A DNA stretch of 64,000 nucleotides, taken from contig NZ_JAIQZJ010000001.1 of the NCBI RefSeq assembly GCF_020073815.1, positions 744,001 through 808,000 on the forward strand, written 5' to 3'. A program made the position numbers and the translations under genes. This stretch comes from Nocardioides mangrovi. Lineage in GTDB: Bacteria; Actinomycetota; Actinomycetes; Propionibacteriales; Nocardioidaceae. The notes under the pieces were generated by a model. The model saw only the letters and a list, made by a program, of their open reading frames with translations, made no database searches and had not been told where the DNA came from. This document shows, one piece after another, positions 50,940 to 58,860 of the stretch. The number at the start of each line of letters is the position of its first letter. Positions within the stretch are counted from its first letter, which is position 1.

Positions 50940-51809
50940 TCAGAGAACCGGGTCGAACGGCTCGGTGCCGTTGACCAGCTGCAGGCCCGAGATGCCCGAG
51001 TGCGCCTGCGCGTAGGCGAGCTCCTTGCCGAGGTCGCCGATGTTGTTCGACGCCGGGAGCGGGGCCAGGCCGAGGGTCGAGAGGACGCCGATCGCCTTGC
51101 CGTCGGCGCTCACGAACGCCGAGCCCGAGTCGCCGGGGATGCCCGGGGAGACGGTGTAGAGCGGGTGCGACCAGCCACCGTCGGCGGCCTGGTCGCCGAG
51201 GCTGATGCCGGTGTGCGGCGACAGCACCGAGATGCCGGCCCGGAGGCTGGAGTTGCCGTAGGTCCAGACGCGGTCGCCGGCGGCGGTGCCGTCGGTGTCG
51301 ATGCCGGTCGGGCCGCCCCAGAACGGGATCGACGGGTTGACCTTCGAGACGTCGGCGGCGTCGACCTTCACCAGGGCGAGGTCGTTGTAGGCGCAGGTGT
51401 TGGCGTCGGTCTCGCCGATGCTGTGCATGGTGTTCCACGACGAGTAGGCCAGGGTGCCGGAGCCGACCTGGGTGCCCTCGTCGATGAGGCTGCCGCCCTC
51501 GTTGAAGGTGACCTTGGTGCCGAGCGGCAGCGACTGGGTCGAGCAGCCGTCGGTGTCGGTGGACGAGCCGGTGCCGGCGCAGTGGGCGGCGTAGCCGACG
51601 TAGGTGGCGCCCGAGCCGTCGGTGAAGACGAAGTTGGCGGTGCACTGCGCACCCTCGGTGTACATCATCGTGCCGGGGTGGATGGCGGCGCTGTCGGCCG
51701 GCGCCCAGCTCTGGGCGGACGTGGCCGGCGCGGCGGTCGAGATGGCGGCGGCGAGGACGCCGGCGCTGATGATCGTGCCGGCGCCGATGAGGCGGTGAGT
51801 GATGCGCAT
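50940..51809 (-). CDS. Secreted serine protease, S1 (trypsin-like) family
   Basis: A 289-aa exported protease. Signal peptide 1-32; catalytic triad His76 (GYAAHCAG), Asp143 (AYNDLALVKV) and Ser228 (GIPGDSGSAF). Paired cysteines (Cys56/Cys77 region and Cys89/Cys139) suggest disulfides. There is no pro-domain of the alpha-lytic type, so activation is unclear. The ribosome site GGGAGGG can be paired in a leader hairpin (see 51819-51879). Confidence 0.92.
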   Translation of the reverse strand: MRITHRLIGAGTIISAGVLAAAISTAAPATSAQSWAPADSAAIHPGTMMYTEGAQCTANFVFTDGSGATYVGYAAHCAGTGSSTDTDGCSTQSLPLGTKVTFNEGGSLIDEGTQVGSGTLAYSSWNTMHSIGETDANTCAYNDLALVKVDAADVSKVNPSIPFWGGPTGIDTDGTAAGDRVWTYGNSSLRAGISVLSPHTGISLGDQAADGGWSHPLYTVSPGIPGDSGSAFVSADGKAIGVLSTLGLAPLPASNNIGDLGKELAYAQAHSGISGLQLVNGTEPFDPVL

Positions 51810-51818
51810 GAGGTGGTG

Positions 51819-51879
51819 ACCCTCCCTGGGATGTGCAGGTGCACGGACGGGGTCTCAACGACCCCCTCCCAGGGAGGGT
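51819..51879 (-). promoter_or_regulatory. Inverted repeat that covers the S1 protease ribosome site
   Basis: ACCCTCCCTGGGA (51819-51831) and its exact complement (51867-51879) are separated by 35 bases holding a second hairpin, GGGGTC/GACCCC (51849-51854 with 51860-51865). In the mRNA the arm nearer the start codon contains GGGAGGG, the likely ribosome binding site, ten bases before the ATG. Pairing would hide it. Confidence 0.6.
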
Positions 51880-51885
51880 TACGCC

Positions 51886-51916
51886 CCGGTAACGGACGGT
51901 TGCCGTCCGTCACCGG
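51886..51916 (-). terminator. moeZ terminator
   Basis: Fourteen-base arms (51886-51899 and 51903-51916) pair with one G-U wobble around a three-base loop, starting directly after the moeZ stop codon. No U-tract is present. Confidence 0.8.
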
Positions 51917-53116
51917 TCAGTACGAGGGCTGGCTCGGATCGATCTGGTTGACCCAGGCGACGACGCCGCCGCCGACGTGGACGGCGTCGGCGTACCCGGC
52001 GCCCTTCACGATGGCCAGCGTCTCGGCCGAGCGGACTCCCGACTTGCAGTGCATGACGATCTGCTTGTCCGACGGCAGCTTCTCGAGGGCGGACCCGTTG
52101 AGGAAGTCGCCCTTCGGGATCAGGATCGAGCCCGGGATCTTGTTGATCTCGTACTCGTTGGGCTCACGCACGTCGACCAGGACGAAGTCCCGGGTGCCCT
52201 CGGCGCGCTCCTTGAGCATGTGCTCGAGCTGGACGACCGAGATCGTCGAGCCGGCGGCCGCCTCGGCGGCGTCGTCGGAGATCGCGCCGCAGAAGGTCTC
52301 GTAGTCGATGAGACCGGTGACGGTCGGGTTGTCGCCGCACAGCGCACAGTTGGGGTCCTTGCGCACCTTGAGCTTGCGGTACTCCATCTCCAGGGCGTCG
52401 TAGATCATCAGCTTGCCGATCAGCGGCTCGCCGATGCCGGTGAGCAGCTTGATGGCCTCGTTGACCTGGATCGAGCCGATGCTGGCGCAGAGCACGCCCA
52501 GCACGCCGCCCTCGGCGCAGCTCGGGACCATGCCCGGCGGCGGGGGCTCGGGGTAGAGGCAGCGGTAGCACGGCGCGTCGTCGGCCATCGTCGGCGCGAA
52601 GACCGAGGCCTGGCCGTCGAAGCGGTAGATCGAGCCCCAGACGTAGGGGATGCCCAGGAAGTACGCCGCGTCGTTGACCATGTAGCGGGTCGCGAAGTTG
52701 TCGGTGCCGTCGACGATCAGGTCGTAGCCACGGAAGATCTCCATGACGTTGTCGTTGTCGAGACGGGTCTCGTGCACGATCACGTTCACGTAGGGGTTGG
52801 TCTCGGCGATCGACTCCTTGGCCGACTGCGCCTTCGACTTCCCGATGTCCGACTGGCCGTGGATGATCTGGCGCTGCAGGTTGGACTCGTCGACCTCGTC
52901 GAACTCCGCGATGCCGAGCGTGTGCACACCGGCCGCGGCCAGGTAGAGGAGGGCGGGGCTGCCGAGGCCACCGGCGCCGATGACCAGCACCTTGGCGTTC
53001 TTGAGCCGCTTCTGACCGGTCATCCCGACGTCCGGGATGATCAGGTGGCGGCTGTAGCGGCGGACCTCGTCGATGGTCAGCTCGTCCGCGGGCTCCACGA
53101 GCGCGGGAAAGGACAC
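51917..53116 (-). CDS. moeZ: MoeZ/MoeB adenylyltransferase-sulfurtransferase
   Basis: Activates the C-terminus of a ubiquitin-like sulfur carrier and thiocarboxylates it, for molybdopterin, thio-containing metabolites and cysteine synthesis. The 399-aa protein has the ThiF/E1 domain (GAGGLGSPAL at 47-56, NLQRQI, zinc cysteines CYRCLYP and CALCGD) and a C-terminal rhodanese domain with catalytic Cys in VMHCKSGVRSAE. The GTG start follows a GAGGAG site. It opens the block syntenic with M. tuberculosis Rv3206c. Confidence 0.95.
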   Translation of the reverse strand: MSFPALVEPADELTIDEVRRYSRHLIIPDVGMTGQKRLKNAKVLVIGAGGLGSPALLYLAAAGVHTLGIAEFDEVDESNLQRQIIHGQSDIGKSKAQSAKESIAETNPYVNVIVHETRLDNDNVMEIFRGYDLIVDGTDNFATRYMVNDAAYFLGIPYVWGSIYRFDGQASVFAPTMADDAPCYRCLYPEPPPPGMVPSCAEGGVLGVLCASIGSIQVNEAIKLLTGIGEPLIGKLMIYDALEMEYRKLKVRKDPNCALCGDNPTVTGLIDYETFCGAISDDAAEAAAGSTISVVQLEHMLKERAEGTRDFVLVDVREPNEYEINKIPGSILIPKGDFLNGSALEKLPSDKQIVMHCKSGVRSAETLAIVKGAGYADAVHVGGGVVAWVNQIDPSQPSY

Positions 53117-53244
53117 GGCGTACTCCTCAGGGTCGGTTCGTCGGCGCAACAACCTCCGACCTCGCCATGTTCCCCGCCAGGACGACACGTGCCGCGCCGT
53201 GTCCCGTCATCCGGACGCGGGTGACCGACCGGTATCTTGTGCGC

Positions 53245-53883
53245 GTGACGGCAGAGCAGTACGACGCCCCGGCGGCCCGGCCCCGTGGTGCCCGCATGCC
53301 CCGACGCGAGCGACGCGCCCAGCTGATGGCGTCCGCGCTCGAGGTCTTCGTCGCGCAGGGCTACCACGCAGCGGCGATGGACGACATCGCCGAGCGGGCC
53401 GGCGTCTCCAAGCCGGTGCTCTACCAGCACTTCCCCGGCAAGCTCGACCTCTACCTCGCGCTGCTCGAGGTCTCCTGCGACACGATCATCGCCAACTGCC
53501 GCGAGGCGCTGGAGTCGACGCACGACAACAAGCAGCGCGTGGCGGCCACGATGGACGTGTTCTTCGCCTACGTCTCGGCCGACACCGGCGCCTTCCGGCT
53601 GGTCTTCGAGTCCGACCTGACCAACGAGCCCGCGGTCCGCGAGCAGGTCGAGCGGGTCACCAGCGAGTGCGCGGCCCTGATCGCCCACGTGATCGCCGAC
53701 GACACTGGCCTGCCGTCCGACGCGGCCCGGCTGCTCGCGGTCTCGCTCGTGGGCATGGCGCAGGTCAGCGCTCGCTACTGGCTCTCCGACCCCGGCGGCA
53801 TCGGCCAGTCCGACGCCGCCGCCCTGGTGGCGGGCCTCGCCTGGCGCGGCATCCGCGGCTACCCCCTCACCGACGACCACTGA
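53245..53883 (+). CDS. TetR-family regulator of the conserved moeZ-DUF3107 block
   Basis: A 212-aa regulator with a standard TetR helix-turn-helix (ALEVFVAQGYHAAAMDDIAE then RAGVSKPVLYQHFPGK) and a helical ligand domain. The GTG at 53245 is chosen: TATCTT (53233-53238) lies seven bases upstream as a -10 box, suggesting a leaderless message. Orthologous to the TetR gene beside TB9.4 in mycobacteria (Rv3208) by position and sequence type. Targets unknown. Confidence 0.88.
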   Translation: MTAEQYDAPAARPRGARMPRRERRAQLMASALEVFVAQGYHAAAMDDIAERAGVSKPVLYQHFPGKLDLYLALLEVSCDTIIANCREALESTHDNKQRVAATMDVFFAYVSADTGAFRLVFESDLTNEPAVREQVERVTSECAALIAHVIADDTGLPSDAARLLAVSLVGMAQVSARYWLSDPGGIGQSDAAALVAGLAWRGIRGYPLTDDH

Positions 53884-53930
53884 CCCGGCACACTTGCCGG
53901 CGAACCATCAGACCAAGCAAGGAGGACCTC

Positions 53931-54152
53931 GTGGAGGTCAAGATCGGCGTCCAGAACGCTGCCCGTGAGCTCACCGTCGAGGTGGAGGACAGCCTCGAGA
54001 ACCTCGAGAAGGCCGTGAGCGACGCGGTCGCCACCGAGGGCGTGCTGTCCCTCAGCGACAACAAGGGCCGCAAGGTCATCGTCCCGGTCGCCAAGCTCGC
54101 GTACGTCGAGATCGGCCACGGGGTCGCGGGCCAGGTCGGCTTCCGTTCGTAA
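53931..54152 (+). CDS. DUF3107 family protein (TB9.4-like)
   Basis: A 73-aa protein whose sequence (VEVKIGVQNAARELTVEVED start and VAKLAYVEIGHG near the end) fits the actinobacterial DUF3107 family, to which mycobacterial TB9.4 belongs. It folds as a small alpha/beta unit; function unknown. The AAGGAGG site seven bases before the GTG is one of the best in the window. It follows the TetR gene by 47 bases. Confidence 0.92.
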   Translation: MEVKIGVQNAARELTVEVEDSLENLEKAVSDAVATEGVLSLSDNKGRKVIVPVAKLAYVEIGHGVAGQVGFRS

Positions 54153-54175
54153 CGGATCCACAGGTAACGGAGTAG

Positions 54176-54195
54176 CGCCGGGCTGCGGCCCGGCG
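54176..54195 (+). terminator. Hairpin terminator after the DUF3107 gene
   Basis: CGCCGGGC and GCCCGGCG pair around a TGCG tetraloop, 23 bases after the stop codon. Confidence 0.65.
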
Positions 54196-54208
54196 AGATG
54201 ATGCGGCC

Positions 54209-54478
54209 ATGGTCGCGGCGCTGCTCTGGGCCCTCGTCGGGGGCATCGTGCTCGGTTTCCTCGGCAAGCTCTTCGCGCCCGGAGACACCGACCGGGTGCC
54301 GCTGTGGCTCACGATCCTCTGCGGCATCGGCGGCGGCCTGATCGGCAACTTCCTCTACAGCCTCTTCTTCGAGCCCCAGACCCGCGGCATCGACTGGTGG
54401 CGGCACGGCTGGCAGGTCGCCACCGCCGCCGTCCTCGTCGGCCTCGCCGCCGGCGCCTCCACCCGCGAGCGGGTCTGA
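54209..54478 (+). CDS. Small membrane protein, GlsB/YeaQ/YmgE-like
   Basis: An 89-aa protein with three hydrophobic helices (LLWALVGGIVLGFLGKLFAP, LTILCGIGGGLIGNFLYSLF and VATAAVLVGLAAGA), matching the glycine-rich pattern of the transglycosylase-associated (GlsB/YeaQ) family linked to stress tolerance. The ATG is the only suitable start. No clear ribosome site; it may be driven by its own promoter. Confidence 0.78.
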   Translation: MVAALLWALVGGIVLGFLGKLFAPGDTDRVPLWLTILCGIGGGLIGNFLYSLFFEPQTRGIDWWRHGWQVATAAVLVGLAAGASTRERV

Positions 54479-54525
54479 CCCGGCGCTGGTTGAGCCCGCC
54501 CGCCCGCTGGTTGAGCCCGTCCGCT

Positions 54526-54579
54526 GGTTGAGGTGCGAAGGCGCCCCGGCGCCTGAGCCTCGAAACCCCGCAACTGTCC
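54526..54579. repeat. Left inverted repeat of the DUF222/HNH element
   Basis: Begins GGTTGAGGTGCGAAGGCG, an 18-base exact match to the reverse complement of the right copy, and ends CCTCGAAACCCCG then CTGTCC, also shared. Inside it AGGCGCC-CC-GGCGCCT forms a tight hairpin, so each copy may also act as a terminator. This sequence type is a common dispersed repeat in related genomes. Confidence 0.8.
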
Positions 54580-54755
54580 CTAACGTCCCTGTCCGCCTCC
54601 CCCGGCGTGGGTGACGAAAGACAGTTCGAGGAATACGTGGTCACCGTCCGCCGTGGTCACCCGGGAGCGATTTCCAGTTCGCTGTCGACTTCACCGTCCG
54701 CTCGGGTCGACCGCGGTGGCCCGGACCGAAAGAAGAAAGAAAGATCGAATCAGAC

Positions 54756-54771
54756 TAGAACACCTGTTCGA
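54756..54771. promoter_or_regulatory. LexA-type SOS box
   Basis: TAGAACACCTGTTCGA matches the actinobacterial and Bacillus-type SOS consensus TCGAACNNNNGTTCGA with one mismatch; the core GAAC-N4-GTTC is perfect. It is flanked by an outer inverted repeat ATCGAATC/GATTCGAT (54744-54751, 54770-54777). It overlaps the -35 position for the -10 box at 54779, so LexA binding would block transcription of the HNH gene. Confidence 0.75.
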
Positions 54772-54778
54772 TTCGATG

Positions 54779-54784
54779 TAGAAT
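54779..54784 (+). promoter_or_regulatory. -10 box of the HNH gene, leaderless start
   Basis: TAGAAT lies five bases before the ATG at 54790, so transcription would start at the first codon. No ribosome site is present, which agrees with a leaderless message. Confidence 0.6.
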
Positions 54785-54789
54785 CAGAT

Positions 54790-56044
54790 ATGGCCGCGAC
54801 GCAGACTCCTACCGCACCGAACCCACCGTCGGTGCTGCTGGATGCCGCCGCGGAACAGACCCGGATCGCTCTGCTCGCCGAGGCCGAGCGGCTCGACCTG
54901 GCGCTGCGGTGGGCCCACGCCCACCCCGCGCCGGTCACCGACGCCGTCGTCGACGAGCTCGGCGACCTGGTCATGTACGCCGACCAGCCCGCCACCCTGG
55001 CAGGAGAAGGCGCGCCCGGCATGTCGGAGTTCGCGGTCGCCGAGTTCGCCACCGCCTGCGGACTCTCCACCTACCAGGGCCGCGCACTGATCGGCGCCGC
55101 CCTCGAAGCCCACCACCGCCTCCCGCGCCTCTGGTCGAAGGTGATGGCCGGGGACGTGGCGGTGTGGAAGGTCCGCCGGGTCACCGAACAGACCCACCGC
55201 CTCCCACCCGGCGCCGCCACCGAGGTCGACACCGTGCTCGCGCCGATCATCGGGACCTGCACCTACGCCCAGATCGAGAAGACCGTCGCCGCAGCCGCCG
55301 CACGCGTCGACGACGAACACGAGGAGATGGAACGCCTCGACCGCTGGCAGCAACAACACCTCGAGGTCCGCCTCGACGCCGCCGCCCTCAACGGCGGCCT
55401 CGTGCCCGTCTCCGGGCTCCTGGACTACCCCGACGCCCTCGCCCTCGAAGCACGGCTCAAGACCGGAGCCGCACTCCTCGGCGAGACCCACCCCGACCTG
55501 CCGCTCGACATCCGCCGCGCAATGGCCGCCGGCCGACTCGGCGCCACCGGCAATGCCGTGTCACGGGAGGTCGTGGTCTACACCCACCACGACCCCGACC
55601 AGATCCACGGCATCATCGACATCGAAGGCAGCCACGGCCGCCTCGGGCACACCACCCTCGACCAGCTCGACGACTGGTGCCAGCTCCCCAACACCCGCGT
55701 GACCATCAAGCCGGTGCTCGAGCTCGACGCCGAACTCTCCGTCGACCGCTACGAGCCATCCACCGCCCAGCGGGAGCAGGCCATCCTGACCTGCCCCACC
55801 TGCGTCTTCCCCGGCTGCGCGAAGAACGCCCGCGGCTGCGACCTCGACCACATCGTCGCCTACGCACAGGGCGGGAAGACCACCTCCTGGAACCTCGCCC
55901 CCCCTGTGCCGCTACCACCACCGCCTCAAGACCTTCGGCCACTGGACCTACACCAGGCTCGCCCGCACCCGGTTCGAATGGACCTCACCATCCGGCAAGC
56001 ACTACCTCGTCGACCTCACCCACAAGCGACGACGAACCCGCTGA
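54790..56044 (+). pseudogene. DUF222/HNH endonuclease (13E12 type), frameshifted
   Basis: A member of the DUF222-HNH family, known in mycobacteria as 13E12 repeat proteins. DUF222 spans about residues 40-330. The HNH motif begins CDLDHIVAYAQGGKTTSWNLAP, in two parts, and then a run of seven C (55898-55904) shifts the frame. Removing one C restores LCRYHHRLKTFGHWTYTRL and a stop at 56042-56044, giving 417 aa. As read, the frame goes on to 56187 through Pro-rich sequence without the last His. Flanking inverted repeats and an SOS box mark it as a possible mobile unit. A sequencing error in the C run is possible. Confidence 0.85.
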
Positions 56045-56195
56045 CCCCACCCCACCGGCCGACGGAAAGGACCCGGTGGGGCCACCGTCATGTCTGTGCT
56101 TCGGTCCGGGCCACCACGTTCGACCCCGACGTACCCGCAAGCCGGGAGGCAGCTGGAAATCGCTTCGGGTGCCACAGCGGACGGTGACCCCTTGT
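56045..56195. other. Intergenic region downstream of the HNH gene
   Basis: About 150 bases between the restored HNH stop and the right repeat, with no gene supported. The frameshifted HNH frame extends into it to 56187. Confidence 0.5.
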
Positions 56196-56253
56196 GGACA
56201 GCTCCGGGGTTTCGAGGCGCCAGGGCGCCAGGGCACGCCTTCGCACCTCAACC
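56196..56253. repeat. Right inverted repeat of the DUF222/HNH element
   Basis: Read on the minus strand it begins GGTTGAGGTGCGAAGGCG and ends CCTCGAAACCCCGG, CTGTCC, the same ends as the left copy at 54526-54579; the centres differ by a duplicated GGCGCC unit. It lies 12 bases before the stop of the next gene on the minus strand. Confidence 0.8.
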
Positions 56254-56265
56254 GCCGGGTCGCCG

Positions 56266-56487
56266 TCAGTCGTCCCAGCAGATCGTCCAGTCGGCGTCGG
56301 CGCCGGAGGGGGTTGGGGTGAGGCAGCTGGAGGGGGCGGCGGGGCTCGGAGGCACCGGCTGCGGGTCGTCGGAGGTCAGGTGCGGGACGACCAGGGCGAC
56401 GAGCGCGGCGACGGCGGCGACGCCGAGGGCGCCGACGACCACGCCGGCGTGCGGCGCGCGTCGCCCGTGGTGCTCGTCACCTGCCAT
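56266..56487 (-). CDS. Small membrane protein, 73 aa
   Basis: Short cytoplasmic start (MAGDEHHGRRAPHAG), one membrane helix (VVVGALGVAAVAALVALVVP) and a Pro/Ser-rich outer tail with two cysteines (SSCLTPTPS and WTICWDD). No family recognised. By position it may correspond to the mycobacterial Rv3209-type membrane protein, but the sequence is too short to prove this. Confidence 0.6.
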   Translation of the reverse strand: MAGDEHHGRRAPHAGVVVGALGVAAVAALVALVVPHLTSDDPQPVPPSPAAPSSCLTPTPSGADADWTICWDD

Positions 56488-56533
56488 GCAGGGATGGTAA
56501 GAGCGAGCGCCGTTCGCGAACGCCGAAACGCGA

Positions 56534-57223
56534 TCAGCTGTCGAGGCCGAGCTCGGCCATCCGCTCCGTGTGCCGCTCGGTGATCCGGGTGAACATCCGA
56601 CCGATCGCGGCGAGGTCGAGGCCGGGGCGGTCGACGCCGCCGGCGAGCAGCGCCGAGAGCGCATCACGGTCGGCGGCGACCCGCTGGGCCTGGGTGAGGG
56701 CCTCCCCCATCAGCCGGCGACCCCAGAGGGCGAGCCGGCCGCCGAGGCGCGGGTCCGCGGCGATGGCGGTCCGGACCCGGTCGACGACGAACGCCGAGTG
56801 CCCCGAGTCCTCCAGCGAGGCGACGACGAGGTCGCGGGTGTCGGCGTCGAGGTAGGCCGCGATCTCCCGGTAGAAGTCGTTGGCCATCCCGTCACCGACG
56901 TAGGCCTTGATCAGCCCCTCGTACCAGTCGTCGGGGGCGGTGTACTCGTGGAACCGGTCGATCGGCTCCCGGAAGGGCGCCATCGCGGCGAAGGGATCCG
57001 CTCCGAGCTGCTCGAGCCGCTCCCGCAACCGCGCGACGTGACCGAGCTCGGCGGAGGCCATCGAGGCGATCGCCAGCTTGTCCTCGAGGCTGGGCGCGAG
57101 CTTAGCGTCCTCGGCGAGCCGCTCGAAGGCGGAGATCTCGCCGTACGCGATCGCGCCGAGCAGGTCGACCACCGCCTCCCGATAGGTCGGGTCCTCGAAC
57201 GCCACGGGTGTGGATGCGGTCAC
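56534..57223 (-). CDS. Ferritin-like fold protein (MiaE_2-like)
   Basis: A 229-aa helical protein. Potential metal ligands are spaced as in ferritin-like diiron proteins: GEISAFERLAEDA, SAELGHVARLRERL, and DSGHSAFVVDRV. It resembles actinobacterial proteins distantly related to the tRNA hydroxylase MiaE (mycobacterial Rv3210c by position). The reaction is not known. The GTG start is the first in frame. It is divergent from the helicase gene. Confidence 0.87.
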   Translation of the reverse strand: MTASTPVAFEDPTYREAVVDLLGAIAYGEISAFERLAEDAKLAPSLEDKLAIASMASAELGHVARLRERLEQLGADPFAAMAPFREPIDRFHEYTAPDDWYEGLIKAYVGDGMANDFYREIAAYLDADTRDLVVASLEDSGHSAFVVDRVRTAIAADPRLGGRLALWGRRLMGEALTQAQRVAADRDALSALLAGGVDRPGLDLAAIGRMFTRITERHTERMAELGLDS

Positions 57224-57408
57224 GTGCGCACCCTACCGATAGACTGAACACGTTCCAGGTCGCCCGGGCCACCGCGGCGGCCGCCGTATGTGCGCGGCAG
57301 GCGCCCATCGTCGACGCTGACGAAGCCAGCCGCATCCGACATTCACTCGGTTGATTCCGGCTGACTCACGAAAGCGACAAGACCCTGACCACGTTCCGAG
57401 AGCTCGGG

Positions 57409-58851
57409 GTGCTCCCCGAGATCTGCGACGCCCTCGAGCGCGCCAACATCACCACGCCCTTCGCCATCCAGGAGATGACCCTCTCCGTCGCGCTGATGGG
57501 CACCGACCTCATCGGCCAGGCCCGCACGGGCACCGGCAAGACCCTCGCCTTCGGCATCCCGGTGCTGCAGCGCAGCGTCGCCCCGAAGGACCCCGACTAC
57601 GCCGAGATCCCGCAGGGCAAGCCGCAGGCGCTGATCGTCGCCCCGACCCGCGAGCTCGCGCTCCAGGTCTCCAGCGACCTCTCCCTCGCCGGCGCCGACC
57701 GCGGCCTCCGGGTCCTGACCGTCTACGGCGGCGTCGGCTACGAGCCCCAGATCGAGGCCCTCGAGGCCGGCGTCGACATCGTCGTCGGTACGCCGGGGCG
57801 CCTCATCGACCTCGCCAACCGGCGGGTCCTCGACATCTCCCACGTCCACGCGCTCGTCCTCGACGAGGCCGACGAGATGCTCGACCTCGGCTTCCTGCCC
57901 GACGTCGAGAAGATCCTGCGGATGACCCCGGAGACCCGGCAGACGATGCTGTTCTCCGCGACCATGCCGTCCGCGATCGTCGCGCTGGCCCGCATGCACA
58001 TGCGGCACCCGATGAACATCCGCGCCGAGTCGTCGTACGAGAACGCCACCGTGCCGGCGACCGCCCAGTTCATCTACCAGTGCCACGACCTGGACAAGCC
58101 CGAGATCATCGGCCGCATCCTCCAGGCCGAGGACGTCGAGAAGATCATCGTCTTCACCCGCACCAAGCGGCAGGCGCAGCGGGTCGCCGACGACCTGGTC
58201 GAGCGCGGCTTCAAGGCCAGCCCGCTGCACGGCGACATGGCCCAGGTGGCCCGCGAGAAGGCGCTGGCGAAGTTCCGCGAGGACAAGATCCAGGTGCTCG
58301 TCGCGACCGACGTCGCCGCGCGCGGCATCGACGTCCGCGGCGTCTCGCACGTCATCAACTACACCTGCCCCGAGGACGACAAGACCTACGTCCACCGGAT
58401 CGGCCGCACCGGCCGCGCCGGCGCGTCGGGCATCGCGATCACGATGGTCGACTGGCAGGACCTGCACCGCTGGAAGCTCATCAACAAGGCCCTCGACCTG
58501 CCCTTCGACGAGCCGCTGGAGACCTACTCGAGCTCCGAGCACCTCTTCCACGACCAGGGCATCCCGCCGGGCACCAAGGGCCGGATCGTCGACCCCGCCC
58601 CGGTCGAGCGCAAGCCCCGCGAGGACCGCTCGTCCGACCGTGGCGACCGGGGCGACCGCCCCTCGCGCAACCGCAACCGGACCCGCACCCGGACCCGCAG
58701 CGGCGAGACCGTCGCCGACTCCGGCCCGGCCGCGAGCTCCGAGGGTGGCAGCAGCGAGGGTGGCGAGTCGAAGGCCGGCGGCAACCGCAACCGGCGTCGC
58801 CGCCGTCGTCCGTCCGGCTCGGGCAGCAAGCCCGCCGCCGCGACGGAGTGA
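57409..58851 (+). CDS. DEAD-box RNA helicase (RhlE-like)
   Basis: An ATP-dependent RNA helicase. Motifs in order: Q motif (TTPFAIQEMTL), I ARTGTGKT, Ia PTRELALQ, Ib TPGRLIDL, II LDEADEML, III SATMPS, IV IVFTRTKRQ, V ATDVAARGIDV and VI HRIGRTGRAG. A basic Arg/Asn-rich tail (about 405-480) would bind RNA. The first usual start is GTG at 57409 (480 aa), but the conserved FRELGV lies before it; in-frame CTG codons at 57361 and 57385 are candidates. Matches Rv3211 by position. Confidence 0.93.
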   Translation: MLPEICDALERANITTPFAIQEMTLSVALMGTDLIGQARTGTGKTLAFGIPVLQRSVAPKDPDYAEIPQGKPQALIVAPTRELALQVSSDLSLAGADRGLRVLTVYGGVGYEPQIEALEAGVDIVVGTPGRLIDLANRRVLDISHVHALVLDEADEMLDLGFLPDVEKILRMTPETRQTMLFSATMPSAIVALARMHMRHPMNIRAESSYENATVPATAQFIYQCHDLDKPEIIGRILQAEDVEKIIVFTRTKRQAQRVADDLVERGFKASPLHGDMAQVAREKALAKFREDKIQVLVATDVAARGIDVRGVSHVINYTCPEDDKTYVHRIGRTGRAGASGIAITMVDWQDLHRWKLINKALDLPFDEPLETYSSSEHLFHDQGIPPGTKGRIVDPAPVERKPREDRSSDRGDRGDRPSRNRNRTRTRTRSGETVADSGPAASSEGGSSEGGESKAGGNRNRRRRRRPSGSGSKPAAATE

Positions 58852-58860
58852 GCTGACCGC

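Larger units (their letters stand above)
54479..54789. other. 311-bp intergenic region with repeats and SOS promoter
   Basis: No coding gene is supported. It holds three copies of CGCTGGTTGAG (54484-54494, 54505-54515, 54522-54532), the left inverted repeat of the HNH element, and, after 54730, an AT-rich stretch unlike its surroundings that carries the SOS box and a -10 box. Confidence 0.75.

Noticed and set aside
51917..53116. moeZ as a dedicated cofactor gene for the Mo hydroxylase
   Set aside because: It is 12 kb away and belongs to a block conserved in actinobacteria irrespective of this enzyme.
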